Counted from the stretch's first letter, positions 45,565 to 56,775 are shown. The stretch is DNA of 64,000 nt from Forficula auricularia (GCA_024734495.1 JALMQS010000816.1:4099190-4163189), one strand, 5' to 3'. Made by a program: numbers and translations. Notes: a model not told the origin generated them from the sequence alone.

Positions 45565-46945
45565 TAATAATCATTATCATTTTATTTACGGATTTCTTTT
45601 TAGGTTAAATAAAGGCGTTGTTGCCAGCTTGTTTTTAGTGTAAATTTTTCATTATACATTTTTCATTAATTATTATCTCAGAAACTGTGTTGTAACTACA
45701 AATTAAAATTTTCTTAAAAAATGTATTATTTATTGTTTAATGTTGGTTTAGTTTTTTATAGCAATGGTAAGAAGAGTTTCTTAATTATAATTAAATATGT
45801 ATGTAAACTTTCCGATATCCCGTATAGTGCAATGTATAAGAGTCTGAAAAACTCTCTCTTTGGAATTTAATATCTACGGAAATATATTGTTCATAAATTT
45901 CGTTTTGCCACCAATCGATGCAGAAGTATTTAAATAATAATCTCTCTAAATTTCAAAAAAATCTTAAGAAAACCCATATGGTGAAACAACTATCTTAAAT
46001 CATATACTTTATTCATTGGCCTATATATATGTAGATAGTTTATGACCTCAAGATAGAAAAGCATTTATTTCAGGAACAAAAGAAAATAAATGACAAAACT
46101 CATAAAATGTAGTTATTCTAAGAGGGAAAGCTAAAAACAAAAAAATAATTTACCTATTTACATATTACTATATTATTAAAGACTCTAGTTTTTATTGTCT
46201 AAGAAATACTTATGCCAAACTTGTTACGTTTCTGCACCTCACTATGGAATTAACTGCAAACAACAAATTTTTAAGGCGAGTCACTTCAATATATGATGTG
46301 CCATATATAATTGTAATTGTACCGAAAAAATTGATATTTTCGCTAATATTATATTAATAATGATATTTCTATTGTTCTATTATATATATATATAGACCGA
46401 AAGTGAGTTATGAACCGTGACGTCATAAGCAAACATGGCCGTCACTTAACGCCTGTAGGGTATTTCTCTTCTGTGCTTAAGAATACAATTGGTTGTATAA
46501 GAACTAGGCGCAAAATGTAATATGGTTAAAATGTATATATTTTATCATAGAAACAATGTCAGATAAAGTACATTATAAAGAGAGATTTATAAAACAAAAA
46601 GTTATTAATTAGCGATTGAAAGCTGTTCTGACAATGACTGAAGCGAAAAAACGTCGAAAAAATTACTAAAGTTAACCCACTTTTTAGGTTAAATAAATGC
46701 TTTGTTGTCAGCTTGTTTTTAGTGTAAATTTTTCATTGGATAAGAGTCTGTAAAACTCTAACTTTGGAATTTAATATCTCTGGAACTATATTGTTCATCA
46801 ATTTGCAATTCCTTTTGCCACCAATCGATGCAGAAGTATTTTAATAATAATCTGTCTAAATTTCAAAAAAATCCTAAGAAAACTCATATGGTGAAACAAT
46901 TACCTTAAATAATAATAATCATTATCATTTTATTTAGGGATTGCT
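45565..46945 (+). repeat. Diverged direct duplication
   Basis: 45602-46000 recurs at 46686-46910 (GGTTAAATAAA, CAGCTTGTTTTTAGTGTAAA, TTTTGCCACCAATCGATGCA), with a block deleted in the second. The block AATAATCATTATCATTTTAT lies before the first copy (45568) and after the second (46916), as in a tandem array that lost parts. The 46000-46685 interval is unassigned and includes a GC-richer patch at 46395-46450. Confidence 0.65.
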
Positions 46946-47159
46946 TCTTTATATAAATTATATTCCTTCTAAACCCCCTTTCAGCCATTTAAATTAAATA
47001 ATCTTTTCTACTAAAATCCCGAGTAAGTAAAAATCACGTGGGATGCATTTAACACGCCATTACTATTTTATTTTCAAACAAAGTTTATTCCTATATTTAT
47101 TAATAAGAGTATTTTTAGTCAATATTTAAATGTATATCACTTGTGATATTGACTATTTA

Positions 47160-47212
47160 ATCTGTAAACTCCTGATGATGGGCTAATAATCCGAAATATA
47201 TTGAGTTTGTAT
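47160..47212 (+). ncRNA. Hammerhead-ribozyme-like motif with strong stem I
   Basis: CTGATGA at 47172-47178, stem II GGG/TCC, GAAA at 47193-47196, stem III of two A-U pairs, AUU as cleavage triplet. Stem I has six Watson-Crick pairs (AAACTC 47166-47171 with GAGTTT 47203-47208). One extra U precedes stem II. This is a single copy without a fold-back partner. Confidence 0.45.
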
Positions 47213-47259
47213 AAACCTCATTGAGTTTTATTTCATTCACTGTAAAACTACACTCCCTT

Positions 47260-48010
47260 TACTTTATTAATTAAATTGTCTATACCTTCTATATTCTCTT
47301 ATAGAAAATTTTGTTAACCGATTTAAAAATAAATTCTTAAATATTTTATCATTTATTTAACAAGGGGAATCGGTTGTAATGATTATTTTTGGAACACAAG
47401 AGAGAAATATTCTCCACTTTTCTATTATGGAATTAAATCTGAATAAAAATCCAGCATTTCTATATGGGTCAGAAACAAAAGGGATTTTGTAAAGAAAAGG
47501 GTCGAGTGATTGACGTGAGTTCAGGAGAAATGCTTGACGATAGGGGAGTTGAAGCTTTGTTATTCCGCCCTGTAGGAAAATTTTCCAATGTTTAAGCAAA
47601 AAATTTAGACATTCAATGTATTTCAGAGAAACAATTATTGTATATGATTTAGAGTTTGAAACAAATAAGAGATAATTCATTTAATAAATAATTAATTGAT
47701 AATGTAATTGTTTAATGTAATTTGAAACATTTCTAGCAAACAGAGTAATTGACGGTCTACGTGGGCATCAATAAGAGTGGCTTGGAGATAAATGAAAAGG
47801 GTTGATCAGAGAGGGGGAAGTGTATCGTGAAAGAGAGGGGGGAAGTGTATCGTGAAAGAGACAAAGGGAACCCGGGCTTGTTTAAGAACATCATAATGGG
47901 GGTACGGTTTCAAAGTGAAGTACACCTTCATTTAACCCTGATTTGAGATCATATAGAGTAGATTTTTATGTATAAGAAAATAAAAAAGGAATTGTGGCAA
48001 GGTTCAGACA
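47260..48010. other. Unassigned interval
   Basis: The minus frame 47357-47680 (107 codons) has no recognisable motif and I do not support it as a gene. A direct duplication of GGGGGAAGTGTATCGTGAAA occurs at about 47813 and 47840. Confidence 0.4.
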
Positions 48011-48064
48011 GGAGAAATCAATGAAATTGTCCTCTGCTTGATTCAAAGGAATATATTATACTTA

Positions 48065-48140
48065 CAGATATATATATATATATAACCAGCCTTCGGCCCG
48101 GCGTCACCTAGCCCCTGGCAAGGAGCGTCTCGTTTATACC
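48065..48140 (-). repeat. Helitron-like end, minus strand
   Basis: Complement reads AACGAGACGCTCC, GGGGCTAGGTGACGCCGG and on to a TA run. The plus-strand counterpart at 56725-56770 ends GGGCGTCAGCTAGT, a hairpin followed by CTAG as in Helitron 3' ends. Confidence 0.45.
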
Positions 48141-48149
48141 ATTTTAATA

Positions 48150-48440
48150 ATTGAAATTTAAAATGATACTGTAAGTATTGAAAGAATGGGCTGAATGAAA
48201 TTGATTTAGAAAAGAGCCGAACCACTTCATTCGCCAATACGTATATCCCCATGACTTCAAGGAACTGGAACTCTCTTCCAGCCTCCATCTTTCCCAGCAT
48301 TATAATCTTCAAACCTTCAAAACTCGAGTGCATAAACACCTACGTCTCCACCCGCTCACTTAACCAACTTTCCCTTCTCTTCGGTAATGCAAGGGTCCTT
48401 CGAGATCCATAGGGGCTGCATCTTTGCAGGTGTGCCTTCT
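48150..48440 (+). pseudogene. LINE reverse-transcriptase C-terminal remnant, copy 1
   Basis: A frame from about 48210 reads EKSRTTSFANTYIPMTSRNW and NSLPASIFPS. After a frameshift near 48300 it continues LQTFKTRVHKHLRLHPLT and stop, then CKGPSRSIGAASLQVCLLAF. This is the classic tail of insect Jockey-like reverse transcriptases. A Helitron-like end abuts it upstream. Confidence 0.75.
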
Positions 48441-48708
48441 TGCATTCGAAAGCATTAAAAAAAAAATCAACAATAAGGAAAGATTTATTTAACACATTGG
48501 CTAAGCACGATCACTATCTGACCAATCAGAATCGTTCTAATAATTTAACGCTTTGTCATTGGCTATGCACTGGCCAATCAGATCGTTTGGATTATACAAA
48601 CATATATACATACTTTTCCATTTTATGTATATAGATGAATATATATGTAGGTGAACTGATTTAATTAATTTTTCTCGTTCATCATCATTAATGAGGAATA
48701 TTCTATAT

Positions 48709-49140
48709 TGGGATGACTAAATTACTTCAGAAGCAAAAGCTGCTGAATATAAATTTGCTTTCCTTTTCTGGACCAGAGGCTTTTTTAAGCTCACTCATCT
48801 TCTTACTCTATACAAGGCTCAAATTCGCCCCTGTTTCGAATATGATTCGCATTTGTGGAGAGGAGCCTCTAAGCATGATAATAACTGAACTAACGCATTC
48901 GCAAACTTATTTATCCCTATGACTTCTAGAGACTGGAACTCGCTCTCCCCCGTCCGTCTCCAATATATAAAACAATATAAGCAATATAAAACCTTCAGCC
49001 TTTCAAGACACGCATCCACAGATACCTTCAATTGCGGCACAATCACTGAAATTTCTTGTTCTTTTCACGATACAAGGGTCTATCTCGGACTACAGAAGTT
49101 GTGCCTTTTGGTACAACATATTCTGGTATCAATATCATTT
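48709..49140 (+). pseudogene. LINE reverse-transcriptase remnant, copy 2
   Basis: One frame from 48709 gives WDD, stop, ITSEAKAAEYKFAFLFWTRG, then LTLYKAQIRPCFEYDSHLWR, GASKH, stop, then NAFANLFIPMTSRDWNSLS and a decayed end. Both conserved blocks belong to the same protein as copy 1. The roughly 70 residues normally lying between GASKH and NAFAN are deleted. Two stops and the deletion show a dead copy. Confidence 0.8.
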
Positions 49141-49229
49141 CAAAAAAAAAATCGACTAAAACTAAGATCAGATGCCCTCTGTCATAAAACAACTTGAACA
49201 GGTTTGGTTTATGATCTCGGGTCAATTAA

Positions 49230-50285
49230 ATATAAAATGCCTTCGCAAACAAAGTTTTTTTACCAAAAAATCTTATTTCTCATGGGCTCAAATGCCCGAT
49301 TGAATGTAGGTAAATTCGTTTTGTTGTAAGAGTAATCTGGTCACTCAACAAACGGATACTAAAACTAAATCTTTTCAATTACCTGCTAAGCAAGATAAGG
49401 AATCAAAATAACCGGTGTGTGTCCCACACGATATTCACTCGTAATCTACCCTTCTTTGAAAATATACTACCAATTTTTAGATTAAATAATATTTGATAAG
49501 AACACCGATTTTGAAAATACTGTTTCTCTTTTTGTGATATTCCTTATCTACTGGGGACACAGCGTTTTGATTGAGATAAAAAAAAAAAAAGAATCACAGA
49601 ACTTTTGATGTTTGTTAAGCAAAGATATCTTTTTAAAAATAATAGGAATCATTTTGAAAAAAATAAAATAAAAACCACCCCAACTTTCAGGTAAAAGGAA
49701 ATAAGAGGGGTATGTTGTTCATATCGTTATTGGTTGAATCCTAGGTTAAGTTTCAAATTCCGTTGCTCTGTGGCTTGCTGATGCTGAAGTATATCAGAGT
49801 GCACACCGGTTATTCAATTTTCGGGTGAGTTTTGCCTCTTTGGTCCATAAAACCTGTTTTATTTTCAAAATTCAGCTTCTATATCTTAACAGCATCAATA
49901 CTGTCAAATGAAACTGTCCGAGTGAAATTAAATTATACAGTTTTAGAAAGATGAATTCGAAAATTGAGCCCCTAAAGTGAATGCAATACTTCGCTAGGTA
50001 AATGAAAGTAAAAAAATTGAATTCACTACTTCGAACAGGTACGTACTTCGATACTTTACTATTAAAATTAAAAAAAAAGCTTGATCATAAAATCCATATA
50101 ATACATTTCACCCTTAATTACTCAAATATCTAATGGTCGATAATTTAGATAATCTTATCTTCTATTCAAATAAAATGAGAAAATCCAATATTTGCTAATC
50201 AGTCACAAAATAATTAATATCGACATCTATTACGTTGCATTTGATAATTTCTCCGAATTAATAATATTCTATTATCTTTCGGTGT
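49230..50285. other. AT-rich interval, one shared repeat piece
   Basis: 49265-49345 matches 31265-31350 (CTCATGGGCTCAAATGCCCG). The rest is unassigned. Confidence 0.5.
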
Positions 50286-50289
50286 CTTT

Positions 50290-50955
50290 GTGGCGCAGAT
50301 ATTTTAGCTCTTTTTTAGGGTTCTATGTACAAGAGCGTACGGGACTCTATCGCTATCGGCACCATGTCTGTCTGTTTGTCCGTCTGTCAAAGCACTTTGT
50401 AGCTCTTAAACTAAATAGGATAATACCTTGAAATTTAGAAGATATGTAGTGAAACCCCTCAAATCCGAACCCCGGAAATCCGAAATCCCGGGAAATCCGA
50501 ACGCAAAAAAGAGAAACTTATTTATTTAGTCATAAAACAATTATGTATAGGTATATTCTACATTATAACCTTATTTAACATAATTAGTTGAAAAATTAAC
50601 AAAGAAGTACAGTTAACATACCTTACAAAGTGTAAATGTGTCGCTACATATTTATGTCATCCAGGATTGAAAAAGGGTAAAAGTTGGTTATTGAAATTCT
50701 TTATGTTAATCACTTTGCAAAAACAATGAAATAATAATAGAAACACACAAAATATCACTTAATCTTTCATTTAATATCAGTTATATTCAATTGTAGGAGC
50801 TGCTTTCGGCTAACCCGAACAAATTGAAATCGAAACAGGCTACAGCCCCAATTAGTTCGGATTTGAGGGGTTTCACTGCATTTGAATTCATTTTCCTGTA
50901 AATCAACAATTTTAATTCTATGATTGTTTTAGGGAGGCTCTAATTTTACGTGGAG
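50290..50955 (+). repeat. GTCTGTCTGTC repeat hosting a Tigger-like MITE
   Basis: 50290-50444 and 50881-50955 line up with 1138-1300 and 59955-60110, with the break after GATATGTA. The frame 50192-50431 covers part of it. Confidence 0.6.
50445..50880. mobile_element. Tigger-like MITE
   Basis: Inverted ends of about 26 bases: AGTGAAACCCCTCAAATCCG on the left and the same on the complement of the right, followed by AAC. A AGTGAAACC start is pogo/Tigger-like. The TA flanks are not perfect. Interior non-coding. Confidence 0.7.
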
Positions 50956-51449
50956 ATCAAAATAAAAAAATTTTATCATCGGTAATGGATCCCTGTAAAT
51001 ATCTTTTTATGTATAATTAGATTTTTTATTTATTTCCATTTAAAATGACAGTGTGAGTGAGGTCCAATTTGGCCGATTTTACCTGGCTTTTGTCCCAACT
51101 CAATTTAATTCAAAAACTTAAATTACAATTATGAAAAAATTCCACAAATTTCGTTAACAAGGACAAATGAGAACAAATATGATATATCAAGTAATTTTTA
51201 AGATATATTCGTTTGTCTTAGCAAAATGACCTGTCAAATTCTATTTTTTCGACCAGGCCAGAAGAGAAGCACTGTAGACCCTGCCAGCATTAATGAAAAA
51301 CAACCTAAAAATGAAAAATAACGCATTTTCCAAGACACAGGATATCACTTAAAATCTCTTTATCTTTGCAATTATCTATCCCGATTTCACCCTTGGACTT
51401 TGAAATTTCCTCCAATTCAGTTTTTAATTCACAACATAGTACTTTGTAT

Positions 51450-51885
51450 CTATGATGCAGGAAAAACCCGTTTTTATTAAGGACGGGTTCTTACTAGTTA
51501 AAACGCGTTTCAGTGAATACCTTTGTGGCAACTCAAATTTACTGATGTTGGTTGAGTTTGGTCCAAAGGTCTAGAATCTTCATTTTTGACCTTCCGCCTC
51601 ATTTTGGGTGTTTATTTTCAAAAGTTTTTAAACAAAAATGTCAAAAATTATATCCTCTACAACTTTGATTCTAATGAAGTGGTAATTTTTGACATTTTCG
51701 TTTAAAATAATTTCGAAAATAAACACCCAAAAGGAGGCGGAAGGTCAAAAATGAAGATTCTAGACCTTTGGTCCAAATTTAACCAACATCAGTAAATTCT
51801 AGTTGTCACATATGTATTGAGTGAAAGGCGTTTTAGCTAGTAAGAACCCGTTCTTACTAAAAACGGGTTTTTACTGCAACATCTA
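51450..51885. mobile_element. Fold-back element with AAAACGGGTTTTTAC ends, copy 2
   Basis: Palindrome with the same arms as 25745-26125. The right terminus holds AAGAACCCGTTCTTACT and AAAAACGGGTTTTTACTG hairpins. Flanks ATCTAT and ATCTAC might be a short duplication. Confidence 0.7.
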
Positions 51886-52837
51886 CACTATTATAAAATT
51901 ATATAGGGAAAAATCTAAGAACAAATGACAAATGAGACATTAAATTTCCTGTATATCAAAAAACAAACACCCAATTAGGGAGGGGGACTTCTAGACAAGT
52001 CCTGGCATATAATATTTTTCTTAAAATATTGTTTTAATTCATCTTTATTTAAAATTATCAATATCTAGAATCTAGACATTTGCTGTTGTGTTTTAAACAT
52101 ACCCAATTGAGGGGGTTACATGATTGCAATGTTGCAAATTACTAGGAATTTTCTTAAACTATACTTTTGTTAAATGAAAAGATATTGTTTGATTTGTATC
52201 AAGCAGAGGAGAATCTCATTGATTTTTTCTTCATTTCTACTTTTGTTCATTTCTTATAAAAATATTAATATTAAATTCAAAAACCTAAATGTGGTCCTAC
52301 GTGTCATTTTCTTTTTAAAAATACGTTGGAAAACATTTATTTTTTAAAGTGAAGAAAATTTTTGAAATTTTTTTTAGAAACTTTTTAAAAATTTATTATA
52401 TAAAATACTACGTAGGTTTCACATAAATAAAAAACTCCTGTGTGTAGAAGAAATAATTTGCGAATTTTACAAAAGTTTTTCATTTAGAAAGGAATTAAAT
52501 AAATACCTTTATATCCTCAGTATACAGTTATTAGTGTATTATATATTATATTTTAAAAACCAGTGAAACTGAGCGACTCGCGGGATAATATTTCGTCCTC
52601 TCTTCCCGCTCTTCATTTATAAACGTGAAAAAAATATAATAAAAATGAAAAATAATAAATAATAAATTTTGTTAAAGGAGAGGTATGTTCTTGTTGAAAC
52701 ATTTTAAAAAGTGAAGAAATTTTTTTGAAAACTTTTTAAAATTTAAAATATAAAATACTAGGTAGGTTTCACATAAATAAAAGATCAGATGCTTGTTTAG
52801 CACGACTCTATATATTTCACACAAGTGTCCTTTGAAA

Positions 52838-52902
52838 ACTCCTGAAGATGGGCTTATACCCCGAAATATAAAATATATAATACGATATATAATATATAGA
52901 GT
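52838..52902 (+). ncRNA. Hammerhead-ribozyme-like motif, long AT stem III
   Basis: CTGAAGA at 52842-52848, GGG/CCC stem II, GAAA at 52863-52866, then an AT-rich stretch able to fold as stem III. Stem I ACTC (52838-52841) pairs GAGT (52899-52902). Confidence 0.35.
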
Positions 52903-53156
52903 CGTGTTAAACAAGCATCTGATCTTTTATTTATGTGAAACTTACCTAGTATTTTAAATTTTAAATTTTAAAAAGTGTCTAAAAAAATTTTCTTCACTTT
53001 ATTTAAAATGTTTCTACCAAGAACTTACACCATTCTCCTTTAACAAAATTTATTATTTTCATTTTTTTTTCACGTTTATAAATGAAGGACGGGAGGGGGG
53101 ACACAATATTATGCCCGGGCCCCAGTCGCGTCTCGGTTTCACTGGTTTTTAAAATA

Positions 53157-53512
53157 AATAAATAAATCTTTATTACTCGACCTGCTTAGAGGCACAAGTC
53201 CTCGGTGGCTAGGTCAATAAAACATCAATACAAATTAACTACAGAAATTAATAAACATAAATACAAATCAATTAAAAGAAATTAACAAACAAGAAAAAGA
53301 AAAAAAATAGAAATTTATTCTCATTAATAAATAACATGATCATAGATTTCCATCAAAAGACAAAACGAAATTTAAATAATTTTGCGCAAAAACCTGATAC
53401 CAGGAGCAAACGACGCATTAGCCATCCTGACATTTGCCATAAGTTGTTAAGGAAACCTGGTCAAAACCTTAACAAGGATGGTATGACCTCTCTCTACCTC
53501 AGCTAATAAATA
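53157..53512 (-). mobile_element. LINE 3' tail inserted in the palindrome
   Basis: On the minus strand the segment ends GTAATAAAGATTTATTTATTTATTT-like, with an AATAAA signal and short tail repeat. A possible C-terminal coding end (LTTYGKCQDG) sits near its start. The flanking palindrome arms are contiguous without it. Confidence 0.55.
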
Positions 53513-53626
53513 TAATATATAATAGACTAATAACTGTATACTGAGGATATAAAGGTATTTATTTAATTCCTTTCTAAATGAAAAACTTTTGTAAAATTCG
53601 CAAATTATTTCTTCTATAAACAGGAG

Positions 53627-53842
53627 TTTTTTGACGGGTTATAGTGGTGTTTCAGAAAAGAGGAAATAAAAATTAAAAATTTTTTTTTTTTTTTTAAATG
53701 TATATTTTGGAGATTTTTTATTTATTTCTATACATATTTCGGGTTACGAGCCCTTCTTCAGGAGGTTTAGATTTTTAATTTTTTTTTTAATTTTTATTTC
53801 CTCTTTGTGAAACACCACTATAAACGTTCAAAAAACTCCTGT
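53627..53842. mobile_element. Small fold-back with one hammerhead-like motif
   Basis: Arms (TTATAGTGGTGTTTCA, GAGGAAATAAAAATT) flank a loop with a minus-strand motif: CTGAAGA complement at 53755-53761, GGGCU stem II, GAAA complement at 53737-53740. It adjoins the larger palindrome. Confidence 0.6.
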
Positions 53843-53859
53843 ATTTAATATGTTTCACT

Positions 53860-54540
53860 ATAAATCAACACCGCTTTCCCTAAATGTTATTGCTTCTATA
53901 ATTATTAATTTAACTCGCAGTTTGTTGATGTTGAACAAAGATCATTTCTATACCGTTGTCATCTGTTTTATTTTTACTTGGATAAATGTCATGAAAAAGA
54001 GAACACGCAAGACACCTTGATCATAGGACAGGACCTTTCTCTTTCAAAGTGTTTTTAGCTCGAAGCTAGAATTGGGGTTTTGATTCCACGTAAATAACAA
54101 CAGTTTTTAAACCGAGCCAACATGCTAGGCAAATGGCAAGTTGGCTTGGTGCACTCGTTGGGACCCCATTGACCCCATCGCTGACAATCTGTCGAACTTG
54201 AACTGGAGGTGGTCGCCATCGCCAATAAGCCTGCTCCTCTCCACTTGACAGCTGTGGAAAGATGATGTCATCGGCGACACGTGGCCTCGAGGGCCAACCC
54301 TCCTTACAACTTACATACACTATTCCACATTCGATTAATCAATACACGCATATACAGGGAATCCGCTAAGCATAATCGACAATTCGATTGGAAAAGCATC
54401 GATTTCTTTGCAGCTCCGACTCTTCAGCAGCAACACTCTTTTAATGCACACACTTTTAAACTTTAGTGCGATTAGACATGGCTTTATCATAACCAAACCC
54501 TTTTTCCTATATTTATAAAATTATATCTACTCATTAAACG
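53860..54540. other. GC-richer unique interval without a confirmed gene
   Basis: 54066-54320 minus is open for 84 codons with a Pro/Trp-rich run (YWRWRPPPVQVRQIV), and 54281-54466 plus is also open. No partner in the window and no family recognised; could be an exon or regulatory remnant. Confidence 0.3.
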
Positions 54541-54599
54541 AGCAAAAATTGTTTATATATTTGTTTGTATATATATATATAGAAAATTCTCTTAGCGTT

Positions 54600-54724
54600 G
54601 TTACAAATTAGTCTATATATATATATATATGTTCAGTGAGGCTTCTGCGGATAGGTTCTATGTCATTAGAGGTTTTCGGAGTAAACTCTCAAACCCACTC
54701 GGAGAAACCCGAAAAACCTCTAAT

Positions 54725-54792
<68 letters not shown>
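54600..54792. repeat. TA microsatellites around a small inverted repeat
   Basis: TA runs at 54612-54630 and about 54727-54789 (some 30 units) flank a block with CATTAGAGGTTTTCGG (54663) and its complement near 54707. Frames of alternating Ile-Tyr come from the TA run. Confidence 0.85.
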
Positions 54793-54793
<1 letters not shown>

Positions 54794-55227
54794 ATCTTAA
54801 TTCTATTTTGAAAACGGCTCGACCAATTTTCATGAAACAAAATCTATTAACAAGTTTTGAGGATGAGAAAACGATCTGTCTAGGTCTGGACCTCGACAAA
54901 TTTCATCTTAATTGATCTTTTCTTAATTTAAGTAATTATTTATAGATAAAAATCTCAATAAAAAAGTTTTTTATACATTTTTTTCAATTATCTTTTATTT
55001 TATTAATTGGTATTTTAATTTTAAACCCCACTAATAGGTTATATCAAATATATAATAATTATATTAAAATTAGTAATTTTTGTTTGTTTTTAATTAACAG
55101 GTGTCTAAATCATAACATTACAAGTGTGTTTACAAATAAAGTGGTTGAAGTGGCTTTTTTTATATAACTTGGAAACAAATCTTATTTAATTTTATGTTTT
55201 TATTTCAGATATGGCAAACAGTTACCT

Positions 55228-55256
55228 AGCATCGCTCGGGCTCCAGGCACTTTCTT
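55228..55256 (+). repeat. CTAGCATCGCTCGGG hairpin end
   Basis: Variant of the hairpin terminus at 41160 and 44083 (ACCTAGCATCGCTCGGGCTC, CAGGCAC). Confidence 0.4.
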
Positions 55257-55407
55257 TTTACACATCAACTCTAAAATACATTAGAAGTATTTTCTTTCGG
55301 AAAGACGGGACTGTTAGAATTTCAATGGAGAATTGATGGAAGCAGGCCTAGAATAATGAAAAATAAAAATTCCAAACAAAAGAAATTTATTAGAACGTCA
55401 CTTTCAT

Positions 55408-55462
55408 CTTCTTAAAAACCGACGTTTCGGAGGATCTTCCCTCCTTCTTCAGGGTTTAAAAG
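55408..55462 (-). ncRNA. Hammerhead-ribozyme-like motif, single copy
   Basis: Minus strand: AAACC, CUGAAGA (55446-55452), stem II GGAGG/CCUCC, GAAA (55425-55428), CGUC, then GGUUU. Stem I has five pairs and stem III is the self-complementary ACGU. One extra A precedes stem II. No fold-back partner seen. Confidence 0.45.
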
Positions 55463-55959
55463 GGTGAACGAAGGGAAACATACATGGTCAGAACCCCTCC
55501 CCCCAAAAGCAGGGCTCATGGGATGAGTAATGGCAACGACAAACAGTTTCTTATGGCAAACTAACCGTAATTAAATATATTTCATATGTTTAATCAAGAA
55601 TTTTGTTCTTTTTTTAATTTCTTGAGGTATCTATTTGTTTTAATCAAAAAAATGACCACTAAATATTTTGCTTTGTGGATTGACCCCCCCCCCCCCAAGA
55701 AAATTTTCTGGCTACGCCACTGCTCCTTCAGTAGTGGCAATATTCGAGAACAAAGGGTATCGAATCTCGTAAAGTTTTCAATTTTTGCTCTAAATGATTA
55801 ATTAAAATAGGATAAGGTGGTCATTCATATGACTTTTCACCATACACCTGTACCTTCCATCGTATCATAGAGTATACACTATACAGTCGTAAGACGCCAT
55901 GGGCGTAGTTGGCGGGAGGGATTTTTCTCTATGGGTCTCGCAGATAACCAATAGTTTAC

Positions 55960-56510
55960 TGTAGTCATGGGCGAAGTTAGGGGGGTGCAAAGGGGAAGTG
56001 CACTCTTATAAAACTCATTGCTCCTCTCTAGAAAAATCGAAAGTCCATTATTAGGCGTCATAACTTATGTATATTTATAATTAAATTACTTAACTTACCA
56101 AATTTGTCAATTCTACTAAAAATGATCTCTAATCGAATTACCGAATCTTTAAAGAATTTGGTGTTGGTTCTAGGTGAAACATTTTAATAGATAATAAGTA
56201 AAAATATATTTTTCTCAGGTGGGTTTCACAAATAAAACAAATATATGTTTTGAGTTTTTATCTCGATATATATTTCGGGTTATGAGCCCAACATCAGGAG
56301 TTACAAAAAGAAAACTTTTGTAGCTCCTGATGATGGGCTCATAATCCGAAATATATATCGAGAGACAAAACTCAAAAACATATATTTGTTTTATTCGTAA
56401 AACCCACCTAGAAAAATATATTTTTACTTATTATCGAATTACCGAAATTGAAAGCTTGTGGGGGCTAATCAACTGGCCTTCTGACCCCCTAGGAAAACTC
56501 CCTACATACG
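55960..56510 (+). repeat. Dispersed repeat, split copy (partner 8660-8935)
   Basis: 55960-56145 and 56433-56510 are contiguous in the partner copy. It supplies an empty site for the fold-back insertion. Confidence 0.6.
56146..56432. mobile_element. Hammerhead-like fold-back with perfect 14-bp target duplication
   Basis: ATCGAATTACCGAA occurs at 56132-56145 and 56433-56446. The left end is complete (GGTGTTGGTTCTAGGTGAAA) and the right arm is cut short at TTTTTACTT. The plus motif is CTGATGA 56327-56333, GAAA 56348-56351, AUC triplet. In the minus copy the last core A is changed. Confidence 0.9.
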
Positions 56511-56699
56511 CCAATGACAACCTCCCGCCGTAGCGAGAGGTTTCCATTACGAAGTTACAGAGGCGTCAAAATGGCCTGAGTTGTTTCCTGTAAAGGGTAG
56601 TCTGTGCACACATCCGCGCTCGAATCGAACTTGGCATGGGGCACTGCCGTGCCCCCAGGTTTAAATTTTTTGATCAACGCGTGGTCGAGTCAGCTATTA

Positions 56700-56775
56700 T
56701 CTACTATAAATTTTAACCATAAAACGAGACGCTCCCCGTGAGGGCTAGGTGACGCCGGTCCGGGCGTCAGCTAGT
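56700..56775 (+). repeat. Helitron-type 3' end
   Basis: GACGCCGGTCCGGGCGTC forms a hairpin, followed directly by AGCTAGT. Hairpin plus CTAG before T is the expected Helitron 3' end. The minus-strand relative is at 48065-48140. The 5' end is not located. Confidence 0.5.

Larger units (their letters stand above)
52430..53640. mobile_element. Large nested palindrome with hammerhead-like centre
   Basis: Inner arms 52553-52850 and 52880-53155 contain the GTTAAAGGAGA end and the GGTTTCACATAAATAAAAGA block. Outer arms 52430-52552 and 53513-53640 continue the symmetry once a LINE insertion is removed. The frame 52672-52914 minus is in the hairpin. Confidence 0.75.

Noticed and set aside
46575..46670. 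Another hammerhead core (CTGAAGCGAAAAAACGTCGAAA)
   Set aside because: CTGAAGC breaks the invariant A after G and no stem II can form.
47357..47680. 107-codon minus frame
   Set aside because: No motif, composition like AT-rich noise, no supporting neighbour.
54629..54840. Ile-Tyr repeat frames on both strands
   Set aside because: They are translations of a TA microsatellite.
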